Part shown: positions 34,280-44,733 of the stretch, piece after piece | Layout: every line of letters starts with the position of its first letter | How positions within the stretch are numbered: position 1 is the stretch's first letter | Source of the DNA: Pycnopodia helianthoides | Lineage: Eukaryota; Echinodermata; Asteroidea; Forcipulatida; Asteriidae | Assembly (NCBI GenBank): GCA_032158295.1 | Contig: CM063246.1 | Coordinates: 11,843,608-11,907,607 of the forward strand | Direction: 5' to 3' | Length of the DNA: 64,000 nt | Program-made: the position numbers and the translations under genes | The notes under the pieces: model-generated | What the model saw: the letters and a program-made list of their open reading frames with translations, nothing else | The model's database searches: none | Told to the model about the DNA's origin: nothing

Positions 34280-34540
34280 TGCTTGCTATGTGAACCAGAA
34301 ACACCGGGGTTAACCCCTACTCTTCCATGCCAAGTGTTCTGGGTTCTTTTTACGTGCACTACCAATGCTAATACAAAGGACCTATGGCTTAATGTCCCAT
34401 CCAAGGGGCAAAGGAAATATGGTAAGGCGTCTTGCTTTAGGACACAAGTGCCACAACCAGGACTCAAACCCACACTCTGCTGATCAGAAACACCAGAGCT
34501 TCAATCTGGTGCTCTTAACCGCTCGGCCACGACAAGTTAA
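34280..34540 (-). mobile_element. tRNA-headed SINE, family B
   Basis: Reverse copy: inverse A-box ttaaccgctcggccacgac near 34516-34534, inverse B-box near 34460, and body ggacctatggcttaatgtcc near 34379. This copy keeps the uninterrupted 'ggcttaatgtcc' site that is disrupted in the 38.9-kb copy. Confidence 0.8.
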
Positions 34541-35628
34541 GTACACAAAATGAAAACATCAAAACGAAGATTCTCCAATCTAACTGTGGAGCACATTACA
34601 TGTTTCCACCAACTGCCAGCGGAATCCTTTTTGCCAGCCTTCAAACCAAACTGACACAACAAAACACAGACGCCAAAAACATGTTAATACTTTTACTTGT
34701 TTATTTTATAAGGTGTTCGCAATATTAAAGCGATAACAAATTCATTTAAAAAAAACAATTATAAAATTAAAAAACTCAGAAAATTGGTCACAACACATCG
34801 TAAATCTCAGTTCTAAATGTTTCATGAAGAGGCCGAGCACTTATAACATTCGCTTAGCAGAGACGTGTTACCAAACATAATGCAATGAGGTATACACATT
34901 GTTTGTGAATGGCTTGCTCCCCACCAATATTAGCTTAGCAAATAGCTATTCTGCTTAACAGTTCTTTGAAATTGAGCTTTGATAATAGTTCCAGTTGTTA
35001 TCAGAAAAAGCTCATTAACAAATTCTAAATATTTCTAGACCTCTTTTTATTGTACAGTGTTATAAAAATGAAAGGGTGGACAACTTAAAACCCAAACAAA
35101 ACTTTTAAAAATTATGTTAGAAAATTTGATACAGTAAAAAGTTTGTTCACCCTGGTCATATTCCCTTTACGCATATACATTAACAGCGCACAGAACAGCT
35201 CAAACAGGCATCTTCCGGTCATGGTTGCTGCCCGACAGTTCATGCATGATTTTTTCACAATGCCATTGTATGAATTCCCAACTCGTCGAAGGAATTCATG
35301 TGTTAGTCGCCATCACAAAAAGTCAAAGTGTTTAGTGTGAGTGCAATTCTAGCCTGACTGTCGCAATAAAAAGGAAAGCTGAACGCGCACCAGACCACAA
35401 CAGACCTGATGCATTGAAGCCATCCCGCCGCCATCTTGGAGGCAAACCGATGATGAAACAATGGACAATGCACAGATTTGTACGCACGGCGCAGAGAATT
35501 GAACATTGAGCAACGCCCTTTTGACCTCGGCACGAGGGCGCTCTACTCCAGTGACGTGATATGCATAGGACCTATACATCAGAACACACTCCAGCATTCC
35601 GGTGTTCTCAATCATGAAATCAACTTCT
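34541..35628. other. CENPN 3' flank
   Basis: Downstream of the CENPN stop codon on the - strand. Two TTTATT motifs (inverse AATAAA) near 34701 and 35044 are candidate poly(A) signals for CENPN. No further coding sequence was found. Confidence 0.4.
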
Positions 35629-38600
35629 TCATTTCTGTTCCGGCCGGCTACGCTTCTTATCGGCCAACACAAAGTGGTTTTTGGCGAGGGAGTGTACATT
35701 TCCGAGGTGATGAGGAAGAGGTAGCGACGTCAGGTCGGTCTTTCCCAGTTCCTTGATCCCCTCCAGGACGTTGGAGCCTTCAAACTTCACTCGGCAGCGG
35801 AAAGGGTCTTTGTGGAGGGCCATGGCAGGAGCGAACTCAGCCCCCCGGAACCTGGTCTCAAGCTGTCAAATCAAAGAAACAACGAAGCTTTGTTTGTGTC
35901 TAGGTTATACTTTCATTTAGACACAATGAGCAGAGCTCTCTATCTTTATTTCTGAACAAATTAAAATATTATATATAAGATATATCTGCTCTAGAATGCC
36001 ATGGACATGGGTATGCCGATGGATTTTTTTCCTGCAGGACTTCGGAGGCACTGAATACACAGTGCTCATCACAAGTTGGTGCATGGGTAAAACTAAAATA
36101 TTATTCCTTATCCCCGATTCCAAATTATTACATCTATTAATATACCATAGTTAATAACAAATATTATGTAACATATATAAAAGATACCACGAAAAAGATA
36201 AGCACACATTTACGGTCTTACAAATTATGCTACAGGGTCTTTTTCGTCTCTTAGAGTAAATATGCAAACGCTTATGACATAAAGAGCCCAAACAGCGCCC
36301 TCACTGGGTAAAGAAAGACCTCTCATTAATAATACGATTTGTTTTTGAATTATGAGACACATTTATGTAGCACTTTGTAATGGTTTACAAGGTGCTGTGG
36401 CGCATTCAGCAGCCACTGCCAGAAACATTCTCTTAGCGATACGTGTAACTGGGTTCTTTGATGTGCAATACACAACACACGGGACCTACGGCTTTAATCA
36501 CACCCGCAGGACAAAGCAATAATTTTTTGGGGTAAAGTGTCATGCTTATGGACACAAGTGTCAATACTGGGACTCGAACCCACACTCTGCTGGTAAGAAA
36601 CACCAGAGCTGGAGTCCAGTGCACTTGACCGCTCGGCCACGACACGCCACATTGGCCGAAAGTTTTGCTAACCACATACAAACATTACCATTTTTAGCAT
36701 TGGCGGTGTAAGCAAGGAGGTCTATCAAAGATTAAACATTCACTTGCGACTAAAACCAAGTCATTGTACCACAAATAATTTGTTAAAATCTCAAACGACC
36801 CATTCAAACTGCACCTTACCTTGTACTCTATCTTTTGTAATTTAGGCTGCTCATTGGATCCGAAGGAATGGAGGACCTGTTTATCTCTCAGCTCCTTTTC
36901 TTTCTCATTCTCGAAAACGATTTCCGAGTCTGGCACTTCTGAGGTGGGAGCTGCAAGACAAAAAAATAACCAAGAAATAAAAGAATAAGCAACCGACAGA
37001 AATTCAAATCATGGCTTTACGTCCCGTCCCAAGGACGAAGCAGTATATGGTCAAGTGTCTTCACAAGCGTCAAGACTCGAACCCTATGATCAGAAAACAC
37101 CACTGCTCATGTTCGATGCGCTAGACCAAACTGCACCACGCCACAGTGAACTAAAAACAGTAAATTTCTTTGAGGAGTCGTGAAATCCTAAATGGGCACC
37201 GTGAAAGACTGTTACGTCATGCACAGGGAGCGAGGCTTACAGCTTCGCTCTTTTCAATTTTTTTTAAACGGAGGGCAGCGTCACCCACCTTTCCTTTTCC
37301 TGGAGGGTCTCTTGGCCAGAGGATTGGTGTCCACCTGGTTCAGTCTGAACTGTGAGAACCAGCCCTGGCTGTTGCTGTTTAAAGCCAAGGAAGCTAGGGA
37401 GTCCAGGTCGCGACCTGTCAGCTGGATCTCACGAATCTCATTGCAGCGGAGGCTGTTTAGCAAAGCCTGAATAAAAAAGAGAGGTCAAACAATTAACAAA
37501 CAGGCATAAAATTTGACCCCCCCCCAAAAAAGGGGAGATTTAAGTAATATGTCCATTCTAGATGACAACAAAGTTTGTTTTATAATAATCTCAACGATAG
37601 TCTGAGTGTGAACACAAGATTACCCCAATCTTGCCTTAAATCCATAATAAAACACTTATAGTGTCTTACATTGGCTCAAACACAAGTATATCAGAATAAA
37701 ATAGTGAAACATTTGATTTCAGTTACAAATACTAGGCAGGTTAAAAAACAACACAAGATAAACATTTATGGTACACCATACATCTACTAAAAAAGATATG
37801 TAGGTCAAACAAATATTTAAACAGTACCAGTTGTTAACAAAAACCCATAACACTTCAAAACAATCATAACAAGGCCTGCTCTACACAGTAATATACAATA
37901 AATTGTGTTACTTAAAATGACAAGAGCTTCATAGATTGTATTTGCATCAAATACATGTACCAGCAGTTATGGTCTCTAAAAAGTAGTTAACCCTCTACAG
38001 ACCACAATGACCACAAGCGGCTTGTACAAAAAATGCCTGTGGCGGCCGCAAGATTTGACCTGCACGAACAGGTCATAATAAAAGTCATGAGCGGAAATGA
38101 AATTTTCCAATGTTTCCTATGTTAACATGATATCCCAATTTCTAAAAATAGAACAAAAATTCTGTTTCATGTTACTTTTGTTGGGCACATTATGTTGACT
38201 ATACAGAAATAAATGGTCTCTACATAAGGGGGTGCAACTTTACTTGCTTATTTGTTCTAGCTGGAAAGGAGAGGGAATTGGAGAAACAGCACTTTAAGTT
38301 GGTGGGATATAACAGCACTGAGACATGCATACTAGGCCACCACCAACCCCCCACCACTGGATCTACCAGGTTCAGGGGTCAGCATGGACAGTCCACTTTC
38401 CAGTAGGGGTTACCAAAACATCAGAGTGTGTGTAATAAGGAGTGGAGGAGACCTGTTGATTAAATATGGTTAAAAGACAACAACAAAAGAATAGGCGGTG
38501 GAATTTGTTACAAATTAGGAGACCTCATTTACATCTATAAAAGGGTTAATACAATTCAATCCAATTTAACATGTTCTGTTATGATAGAAACACATGAGTA

Positions 38601-41600
38601 CTGGTTTATCAGGAGGCCTATATGTATTTCACCGCCCTTTTTCAAAATCACAGCTTAGTCTTCAGGTCTGGCGTGGGCATTGCTCGTGCATTTGAAGTCT
38701 CGCTCCGAAAGTGTCTTTCTCAACAAAGCTTTCGGAGCCCAAGCCAGAGTCTAAGCCGAAGATGTGGTTTCAAAAAGAGCCTCAGTATACATGAGAAAAT
38801 CACAACAAAGAGGGGTTTTAGGTTGAAAAGTGCTGCAAATATCTCATAAAAACAATGAATTGTTGTTGACCGCATGATGTTTATTATTATATCTCTGGTA
38901 ATGAAACCAAGGATGCCTCAAGCACTGTAGCTACCAAACCTGACGAAACCTGTAAACAAAAGTGCTTGCTATGTGAACCCAAAAAACACCGAGGTTAACC
39001 CCTAACTCTTCCACAATAAGTGTTCAGGGTTCTTTTACAGGCACTACCAATACTAGTCAATGGGACCTAGGGCTTAACCCTCCTACTGTCAGCGACTCTT
39101 GGCAACATTTTCCAGTGAGTTGACCAACCATTTGAAACCATTCGACTGCCAAGGTTGTGTACGGTGGCACAACTGTGCACAGAACTAACTGTGTACTGTG
39201 TACATGCATTCCCTCATGGTATCGTATTTCAGGCTGGCATAGTTTATCTCTCATTCAAAACCACTTGAATGGTATTGAATGGTCAGACAGCAAGAGGGTT
39301 AATGTCCCATCCGAAGGACAAAGCAATTATGGTATCTTGCTCAAGGACACAAGTATCAAGACAGTGACTCGAACCCACACTCCGCTGCAATCAGAATCAT
39401 CTGAGCTTGAGTCCGCCTCAAGGTACGGAGGTCGAGACGAGAGCTAAAAAAGAAATTACAATGTACCTGCATGACACAGTCTTTGTGGCAGACTTTGATA
39501 GTCGACAGGATGATGAACTGGGATTGAGGCGGATGGACCATGTACACCACGTTGCTAGCCATCTGCCGCTGGACTTGTGTTCCCTCCTGTATGCCCAGGC
39601 GTATCCACCAAGCGTCTCTCTGTTTCCTGACACACAGATCCTGGATACGGGTATAACTCGCATTAGAAATCGGGGCTCTCCCCAGGGCCCCCCCCCATCT
39701 CATAGAGCTGCTTAAGCAGAAAACTGAGCAGGAAACCAGTCACAGATGCTACCTGTGACATGGTATTTTGGCTGGTAACCATATTCTGGTAAGCGTAATC
39801 TTTTTTTAGTGCCTAGCTACATTTTGTGCTTGAGCAGCTCTATGAAATTGGGCCCTGCAGGTATTTGGAGAAACTTTATGGTTATTTGTATTTATTATAT
39901 AAATTATACAATACAACATTTAAAAGTCCAGACGCTACAATGGTAAATTTAAATTAAGAAAAGATGTCTGTCCAGATTTCTCTTCAAACTGGAATGGAAG
40001 GCTCAAGAGACTAGACAATGCCAGGGCCTAAATTTAGAAAACTGCTACACATGCATACTCCAAGATGCCTCAAAATCTCCCATATGTTATGCACGCACTT
40101 TCCTGTCATTGTATATTGTATGTATGGTCGATCAGTGCCACAGTTGACCAAGGTTGAGAAATAAGAGCCTTATCCCTTCCAACAGTGGCCCCAATTCCAT
40201 CAGCCTTGTTGAGGTGTGGTAGACACCATGAGTGTACTGTTTGGTTTGGGCGTTTACAGACAAAATTACCCCAACCAAATAGTGCCCTAATAAGGTCACG
40301 GTATCCACCACACCTCAAAATGGCTTCATTATTTGCAATTGAGCACAGCTGGTGGCTTCTCCATTTACCACTCTCATTGAAGCACCTTGGGGCAATGGCT
40401 CTACTCTCTAACAGCTTGTGTGTGCCTGATAATGCACTGTTGTGGCAAAGTGTGGTGTGGGGTGGGTTGTCTAAGAAACACGCTGTTAGTAGGAGGGTTA
40501 CCCGAAGTCCATAATAACTATCACCATTTGTATTGCTCCTCACTATTTCAGCGATTGTGTATACTTACATTTCTGTAGTAAAAGGAGAGTTGCTTGTCGA
40601 GTCTTGCCTTGAACTCCTCCAGCGTGGTAATGTGGTGTTTCTCTTTCGATTCTGGAATAATAATAACACATTTTTTAAAAACACAGCAGTGGGTGATTAT
40701 GAATGCAGTCAGGCCTTGCCTAAGCTTTTTGTAAAGTGCCCATGGGTTAGTAAACTGTGCGCTTCACTTGCCCCCCAAAAGTTTTAGTAGGGCCCAGATT
40801 TTAACACATGTATTGTCATCACTGTATCTTTCTGATGTATTAATAATGGTAGTGATCACAACCAGGTAAATGGTCAAATGCAGTTACATTCACACACTCA
40901 AAAATAAATCGACACAATTTAAAATTGATTATTCACACTGTATAAGGAAGAAATATCAACATTTGAAACAAGTAGATTGCACAGTTTTTAGTAGCATACA
41001 GGGCAAAGTTGAGAAGTGGTAGCTTATTAGCCTGTAGTAGTTTTTACTAGACAATGTAAGCCTGGCTACTGTTAAAGGCGAGCTCTGGAAAACACAGTCA
41101 GTTTGACACTTTCTTACGTATAAAACATTACTTTCTAATAGCAATAGTAAAAAATTAATAATATTATAAGTTATCACTCAAGCGCAAGTGGAACTACGGA
41201 AAAAGAAGGCGCTTTAAAGCATCCTAAATCCAACTTGGCCTCGTTGGATATTGTAAAACATTGTTAGAAACGACCCAATTTGAAGTAATGTAGTTTTAGA
41301 GAAAAAGGAAATTTTTCACCCACAATTTGAATCTGAGAAAGGCCTCAGGTTCTTAGGCATCTGAAAAGCACACAATTCTATGCAACAACATATTCCATGA
41401 TTTTTCTTTCATTATTTTCTTGCAACTTTGATGACCAATTGAGCCCAAATTTTCACAGGTTTGTTATTTTATGCATACGTTTGAATACGCCAAGTGAGAA
41501 GACTGGTGTTTGACAATTAGCAAAAGTACTGTATATCCTACATTTAAAGGCACAGTACAAGTTTGGTAATTAGAGCCTACTGATTGTGTTAATCCTATAT

Positions 41601-44600
41601 AAATGTAGGCACATACCATAAAACTAATCTGTGAAAATTTTACTTCAAAAGGAGGCCAAGTTTTTGATATATCACTGAAAAACCGGAGCGAGAAGCGTGT
41701 CTGACAGAAACGCTTCTCAAATTCCAATTTTGGGGAATAAAAAGTGATATATTTTCCATAACCGTAGTACTTCGAAGTTAAAAGTTTCTCAAAATCCATT
41801 ATACTACCCAAAGCTGCTGTACTTCTTACCAGGTAAGTTTTTATTGCCATTAATTTTCAGAGTCATTACCAAACGTGTACTGTGCCTTTAAAGATTTCTT
41901 TTTGATGGCAAGTATAACATCCAACACAAGATGCAATGAGTTACCTGCTTGTCTGGTGAGTTGAAAAACACTCCATTTCCTGCTGTTGGGATGGTTCTGA
42001 TGGTCTGAACATGACAAGGACAAATACAAACTAAGTATTTTTTTCTCGCAAAAATTTGAGATAGTTTATGTGAATATTGTACAAATTCTTAATACGGAGA
42101 AATAAGAATTAGCTGTTGCAAACTGCTTACCAACCAAAGGGACCTGTAGTATAAATGCAAAAAATTAGTTAGTGGCCTGACGTTTCGACCCTAGCAGAGT
42201 CTTTCTCGAAGGCTTTCTCATTTTAGCCTTCGAGAAAGACTCTGCTAGGGTCGAAACGTCAGGCCACTAACTAATTTTTTGCAAATTCTTAATACAGTAG
42301 ACAAACCAGTACAGCCTCTTTTCCAGCCGTCTGTGTCATTACTTCTGTATAAGCGTAATGATACAACTCCTACAGAGCTGTCCTAAACGGATTGTATGGA
42401 AGAATACACTGTTTCTAATTCTATGTGCAAACAAGTACACGTATGCACTGTGTATGTCACGTCCACTGGCAAGTGCACCCATGTGTCTGCATATCCGTGC
42501 AGATTTAACATTCTGCCTTATGACAACAGCACTCAAAAACATCGGGTTTGTCAGCAGCTCGGCATTGCTGCCGAAGACTCTATTTTGCCACATTTATTTT
42601 TAAGTCAATTATCAAATTCGACGGAAAATCATTTTTGCGCAAGTCAAGTCAACTCTCAAGTTATTTCCCTCAAGTCAAGTCACAAGTAATTTTTCCCAAG
42701 TGAAATCAAGTCGCAAGTTAATGAAATTGACAACTCGAGTCCAAGTCACAGACTCGAGTCAACAACACTGCTTAGTAATGCAACTTACAAATTAGCTCAA
42801 GCTCTGCGACTGCATGTTTAGAAAGATGTTTCAGCTGCAATTACAAAATTAATAGACCCATATCAATGATCATAACACAGTTTATTTATATTATTTGGGG
42901 TAAATACAAAATATTCATCTTTGCCTTTGTGGATCTCTTTTTGTTTTGAACCTTGAATGTAACCTGTAGGAGGCAATAGGTAAAAGCCGGAACTGTAAAA
43001 AAATTGTTATTTTTTGAAGATTTTGTTGCAGATGAGGTCGGAACTCAATTGGAATGGTCAAATACATCAGTAAGACCTAGTTGCGATAATCGTAACCCTC
43101 CATCCTCCCGACGGTCGGAGACCGGAGGGTTACGAGTCATGCAGTGCAAAAAAGTGGTGAAATAAAAATTTCTACTATTTTGGTCAGACTAGTCACCAGA
43201 TTTGCCCAATTTTACCACTTTCAAAAATCATGACATACATTTTAAGAACTTGGATTTGATCTTCAAGGTGTAATGAATCCATTCATAACACTCTAAACAT
43301 CGATGAAAAATTTTTTGAAGAAAAAACGAACAAAAACTTACCAGAAACTGACCGAAATGTCCATGGACCGCACTTCCCCTACATCAACCAATCAGCGTAA
43401 ACCAAACCGTTGTGTAGGCGTGGCGATCGTCTCGTGTGCGACTGTGCGTGCACGCAGTTAATGTATTTAACGGATTTGCGCTATTTGCAGTTTGCGCTGA
43501 TTAATTGCAGGAACAGCTTTCCAGAATGCGCGCTCAATCTGTAAATTTTTCCTCATAATATCCTGTGATTGTGCAACTCAACAAAATGCACTCAACGACG
43601 AGTTCGCTTACGCTGATTGGTCGAGATGTTGCTAGGTCACGAATCGCGAGGTTCGAAAACCGGACCTGAGATTGTCTACGCATCATGAGAATTTCGCTCA
43701 GTCTCTGGTAAGTTTTTGTCTTTTTTTCTTAAAATATTTTCTCAATGATGTTTTGAGTAATACGAATGGATTCATGACACATTGATGATCACATCCATGT
43801 TTTTAGAATGTGTGTCATGTTTTTTGAAAGTGGTAAAAATTGGGAAAATCTGGTGACTAGTCTGACCAAAATAGTCGAAATTTTTATTTCGCCACTTTTT
43901 TGCACTGCATGACTCATAACCCTCCGGTCTCCGACCGTCGGGAGGATGGAGGGTTACGATTATCGCAACTACAGTAAGACCATGGTCATACATGTAATTT
44001 ACACAAAGAGTACAGACTGTAGTGTACTCGTCATTCATTCAATCATTGATCATCATGATTGTTAGCTAACTCAGTCACGTCACTTGAAGTTGAAGTTGAT
44101 ACTTGATACGTATTACTTGTTCATCCTTACAGCAGTTTTTGAGTTCCAGGGATAATCTTGTGCAGAGTGAAGTGGGTAATTATGACAACAACTTATATTT
44201 ATGGCTATTTATATTCAGTTCCGGCTGCCTCTATTGCACATTTTCGAAAAACAGTGTATTCTATTGCGAGTTCCAGCAGGTCAGGCAGATCAGGCAATTC
44301 CAGCTTTTACCCACACCCCTGTAGGATCATACTTTGTAAATACATCGGGGGGGGGGGGGGAACAAAAATGGTGTAGCCTAATTTTCATTGATTATTGAAG
44401 TTATTAAGTGCCTAGCCCTAGATTAGTAATACAAAATAAAGAAAAAGACACAATGTTTTGATTAATAATGACAACAATGTTAATATTGTAATATTAAGTC
44501 AATCATTCAACTTATGGTTAATCAATCAATGAATCAAGACTCACGCTGCAGAGTTGTATGACGTGTTGGACCAATGCCTTTTTCGTCGTTCGTTTCATTG

Positions 44601-44733
44601 AGGCAGCATTTTCAACATCACTCAAACGGTCTGCTGGAAACGACCCCCACTGCTTCAATAATGTTACATACTCCTCTCTTCTAAAACTCCCAAGAACCTT
44701 CCGTAAACTGCTCTCAGTGCTCGTGTTGATCAT
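35629..44733 (-). CDS. CENPN: Centromere protein N, 8 coding exons, 364 aa
   Basis: Subunit of the constitutive centromere-associated network (inner kinetochore); in vertebrates it reads CENP-A nucleosomes and pairs with CENP-L. Exons in transcript order: 44733-44545, 42834-42789, 42004-41945, 40651-40569, 39640-39467, 37466-37289, 36950-36820, 35862-35629. Together 1095 nt; every junction is in phase and GT/AG. Residues 1-100 read as the helical pyrin-like nucleosome-binding domain (FRREEYVTLLKQWG, LVQHVIQLC, HPNSRKWSVFQL). The rest aligns with the CENP-L-binding part (WWIRLGI, QKIEYKLETRFRG, DPFRCRVKFEGSNVLEGIK). Human CENP-N has 339 residues, so the length fits. No defects seen. The last exon ends KRSRPEQK and stop TGA. 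It converges on FCSK, 4.7 kb apart stop to stop. Confidence 0.93.
36395..36645 (-). mobile_element. tRNA-headed SINE, family B, in CENPN intron 7
   Basis: Inverse A-box gaccgctcggccacgacac near 36627-36645, inverse B-box near 36570, body ggacctacggctttaatcac. It lies on the same strand as CENPN and ends about 170 bp from exon 7. Confidence 0.75.
37015..37145 (-). mobile_element. Shortened family B SINE in CENPN intron 6
   Basis: Reads gtcccgtcccaaggacgaag and agactcgaaccctatgatca, then an altered A-box end (gcaccacgccaca). It is a 5'-truncated or diverged copy. Confidence 0.55.
37988..38232. repeat. TTAA-edged repeat ('ccctctacagacca') in CENPN intron 5
   Basis: Left edge TTAACCCTCTACAGACCACA, right edge ggtctctacataaggggg, which is a decayed inverse. 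The inner aagcggcttgtac is shared with 19454-19612. It is a miniature element with eroded ends. Confidence 0.55.
38885..39395 (-). mobile_element. Family B SINE interrupted by a TTAA element
   Basis: The two halves (38885-39073 and 39303-39395) match the continuous copy at 34200-34500. The inverse B-box text gactcgaacccacactccgc closes the right half. The interruption is exactly TTAA-bounded (see 39074-39302). It lies in CENPN intron 5. Confidence 0.8.
39074..39302. mobile_element. TTAA-targeted miniature element nested in a SINE
   Basis: About 229 bp bounded by TTAA. Ends are inverted: CCCTCCTACTGTCAG at the left, CAGACAGCAAGAGGG at the right. The empty target (ggcttaatgtcc) is seen intact in the SINE at 34379, which fixes the insertion and its TTAA duplication. 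One-sided matches to the left end occur near 26473 and 54931. It is probably mobilised by a piggyBac-type transposase (inference). Confidence 0.85.
39695..39858. repeat. Foldback 'gggcccaatttcatagagctgctta' family copy
   Basis: Left end catagagctgcttaagcaga, right end gcttgagcagctctatgaaa followed by ttgggccc. Inner text is ggctggtaaccatattctgg. A complete-looking copy of the family noted at 14515. It lies in CENPN intron 4. Confidence 0.7.
40199..40326. repeat. Miniature foldback family D, copy 2
   Basis: Left arm gccttgttgaggtgtggtag, inner tgtactgtttggtttggg against ccccaaccaaatagtgc, right arm caccacacctcaaaatggc. It lies in CENPN intron 4. Confidence 0.75.
40705..41090 (-). repeat. Dispersed repeat family C, copy 3 (reverse)
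   Basis: Reverse orientation relative to the two FCSK copies: aggccttgcctaagctttt at one end, and tttttactagacaatgtaag near 41040 inverse to cattgtctagtaaa. It lies in CENPN intron 3. Confidence 0.65.
42157..42282. repeat. 58-bp perfect inverted repeat, 10-nt loop
   Basis: Arms begin gcaaaaaattagttagtggc and meet at ctttctcgaaggct, with ttctcatttt between. The arms appear identical over about 58 bp, so the hairpin is recent or kept by conversion. Preceding text (gctgttgcaaactgcttacc at 42112) matches 12150. It lies in CENPN intron 2. Confidence 0.85.
42620..42772 (+). repeat. 'aagtcacaagtc' repeat-rich stretch
   Basis: Irregular copies of caagtcaagtcaactctc-like and caagtcacaagtaa words; same family as 18820-19205. 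It ends only about 17 bp from the CENPN exon 2 donor. Confidence 0.6.
43078..43971. mobile_element. Foldback transposon with perfect 10-bp target duplication
   Basis: An 894-bp element in CENPN intron 1. Both ends are TAGTTGCGATAATCG in inverted orientation; the terminal inverted repeats extend about 290 bp at high identity and continue to about 330 bp through a CCAATCAGCGTAA block near 43386 and its inverse near 43608. The unique centre is about 200 bp and CpG-rich. Flanks are CAGTAAGACC at 43068-43077 and again at 43972-43981. No open frame of transposase size is present, so it is non-autonomous. A 9-11-bp duplication fits Mutator-like transposases, but other superfamilies cannot be excluded. 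A diverged relative of the end (atcgtaaaccttccatcctc) lies near 62209. Confidence 0.9.
44341..44361 (+). repeat. Poly-G run
   Basis: About 12 G in a row in CENPN intron 1. It is a simple repeat, prone to length error. A similar run of about 13 G lies at about 45842. Confidence 0.7.
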
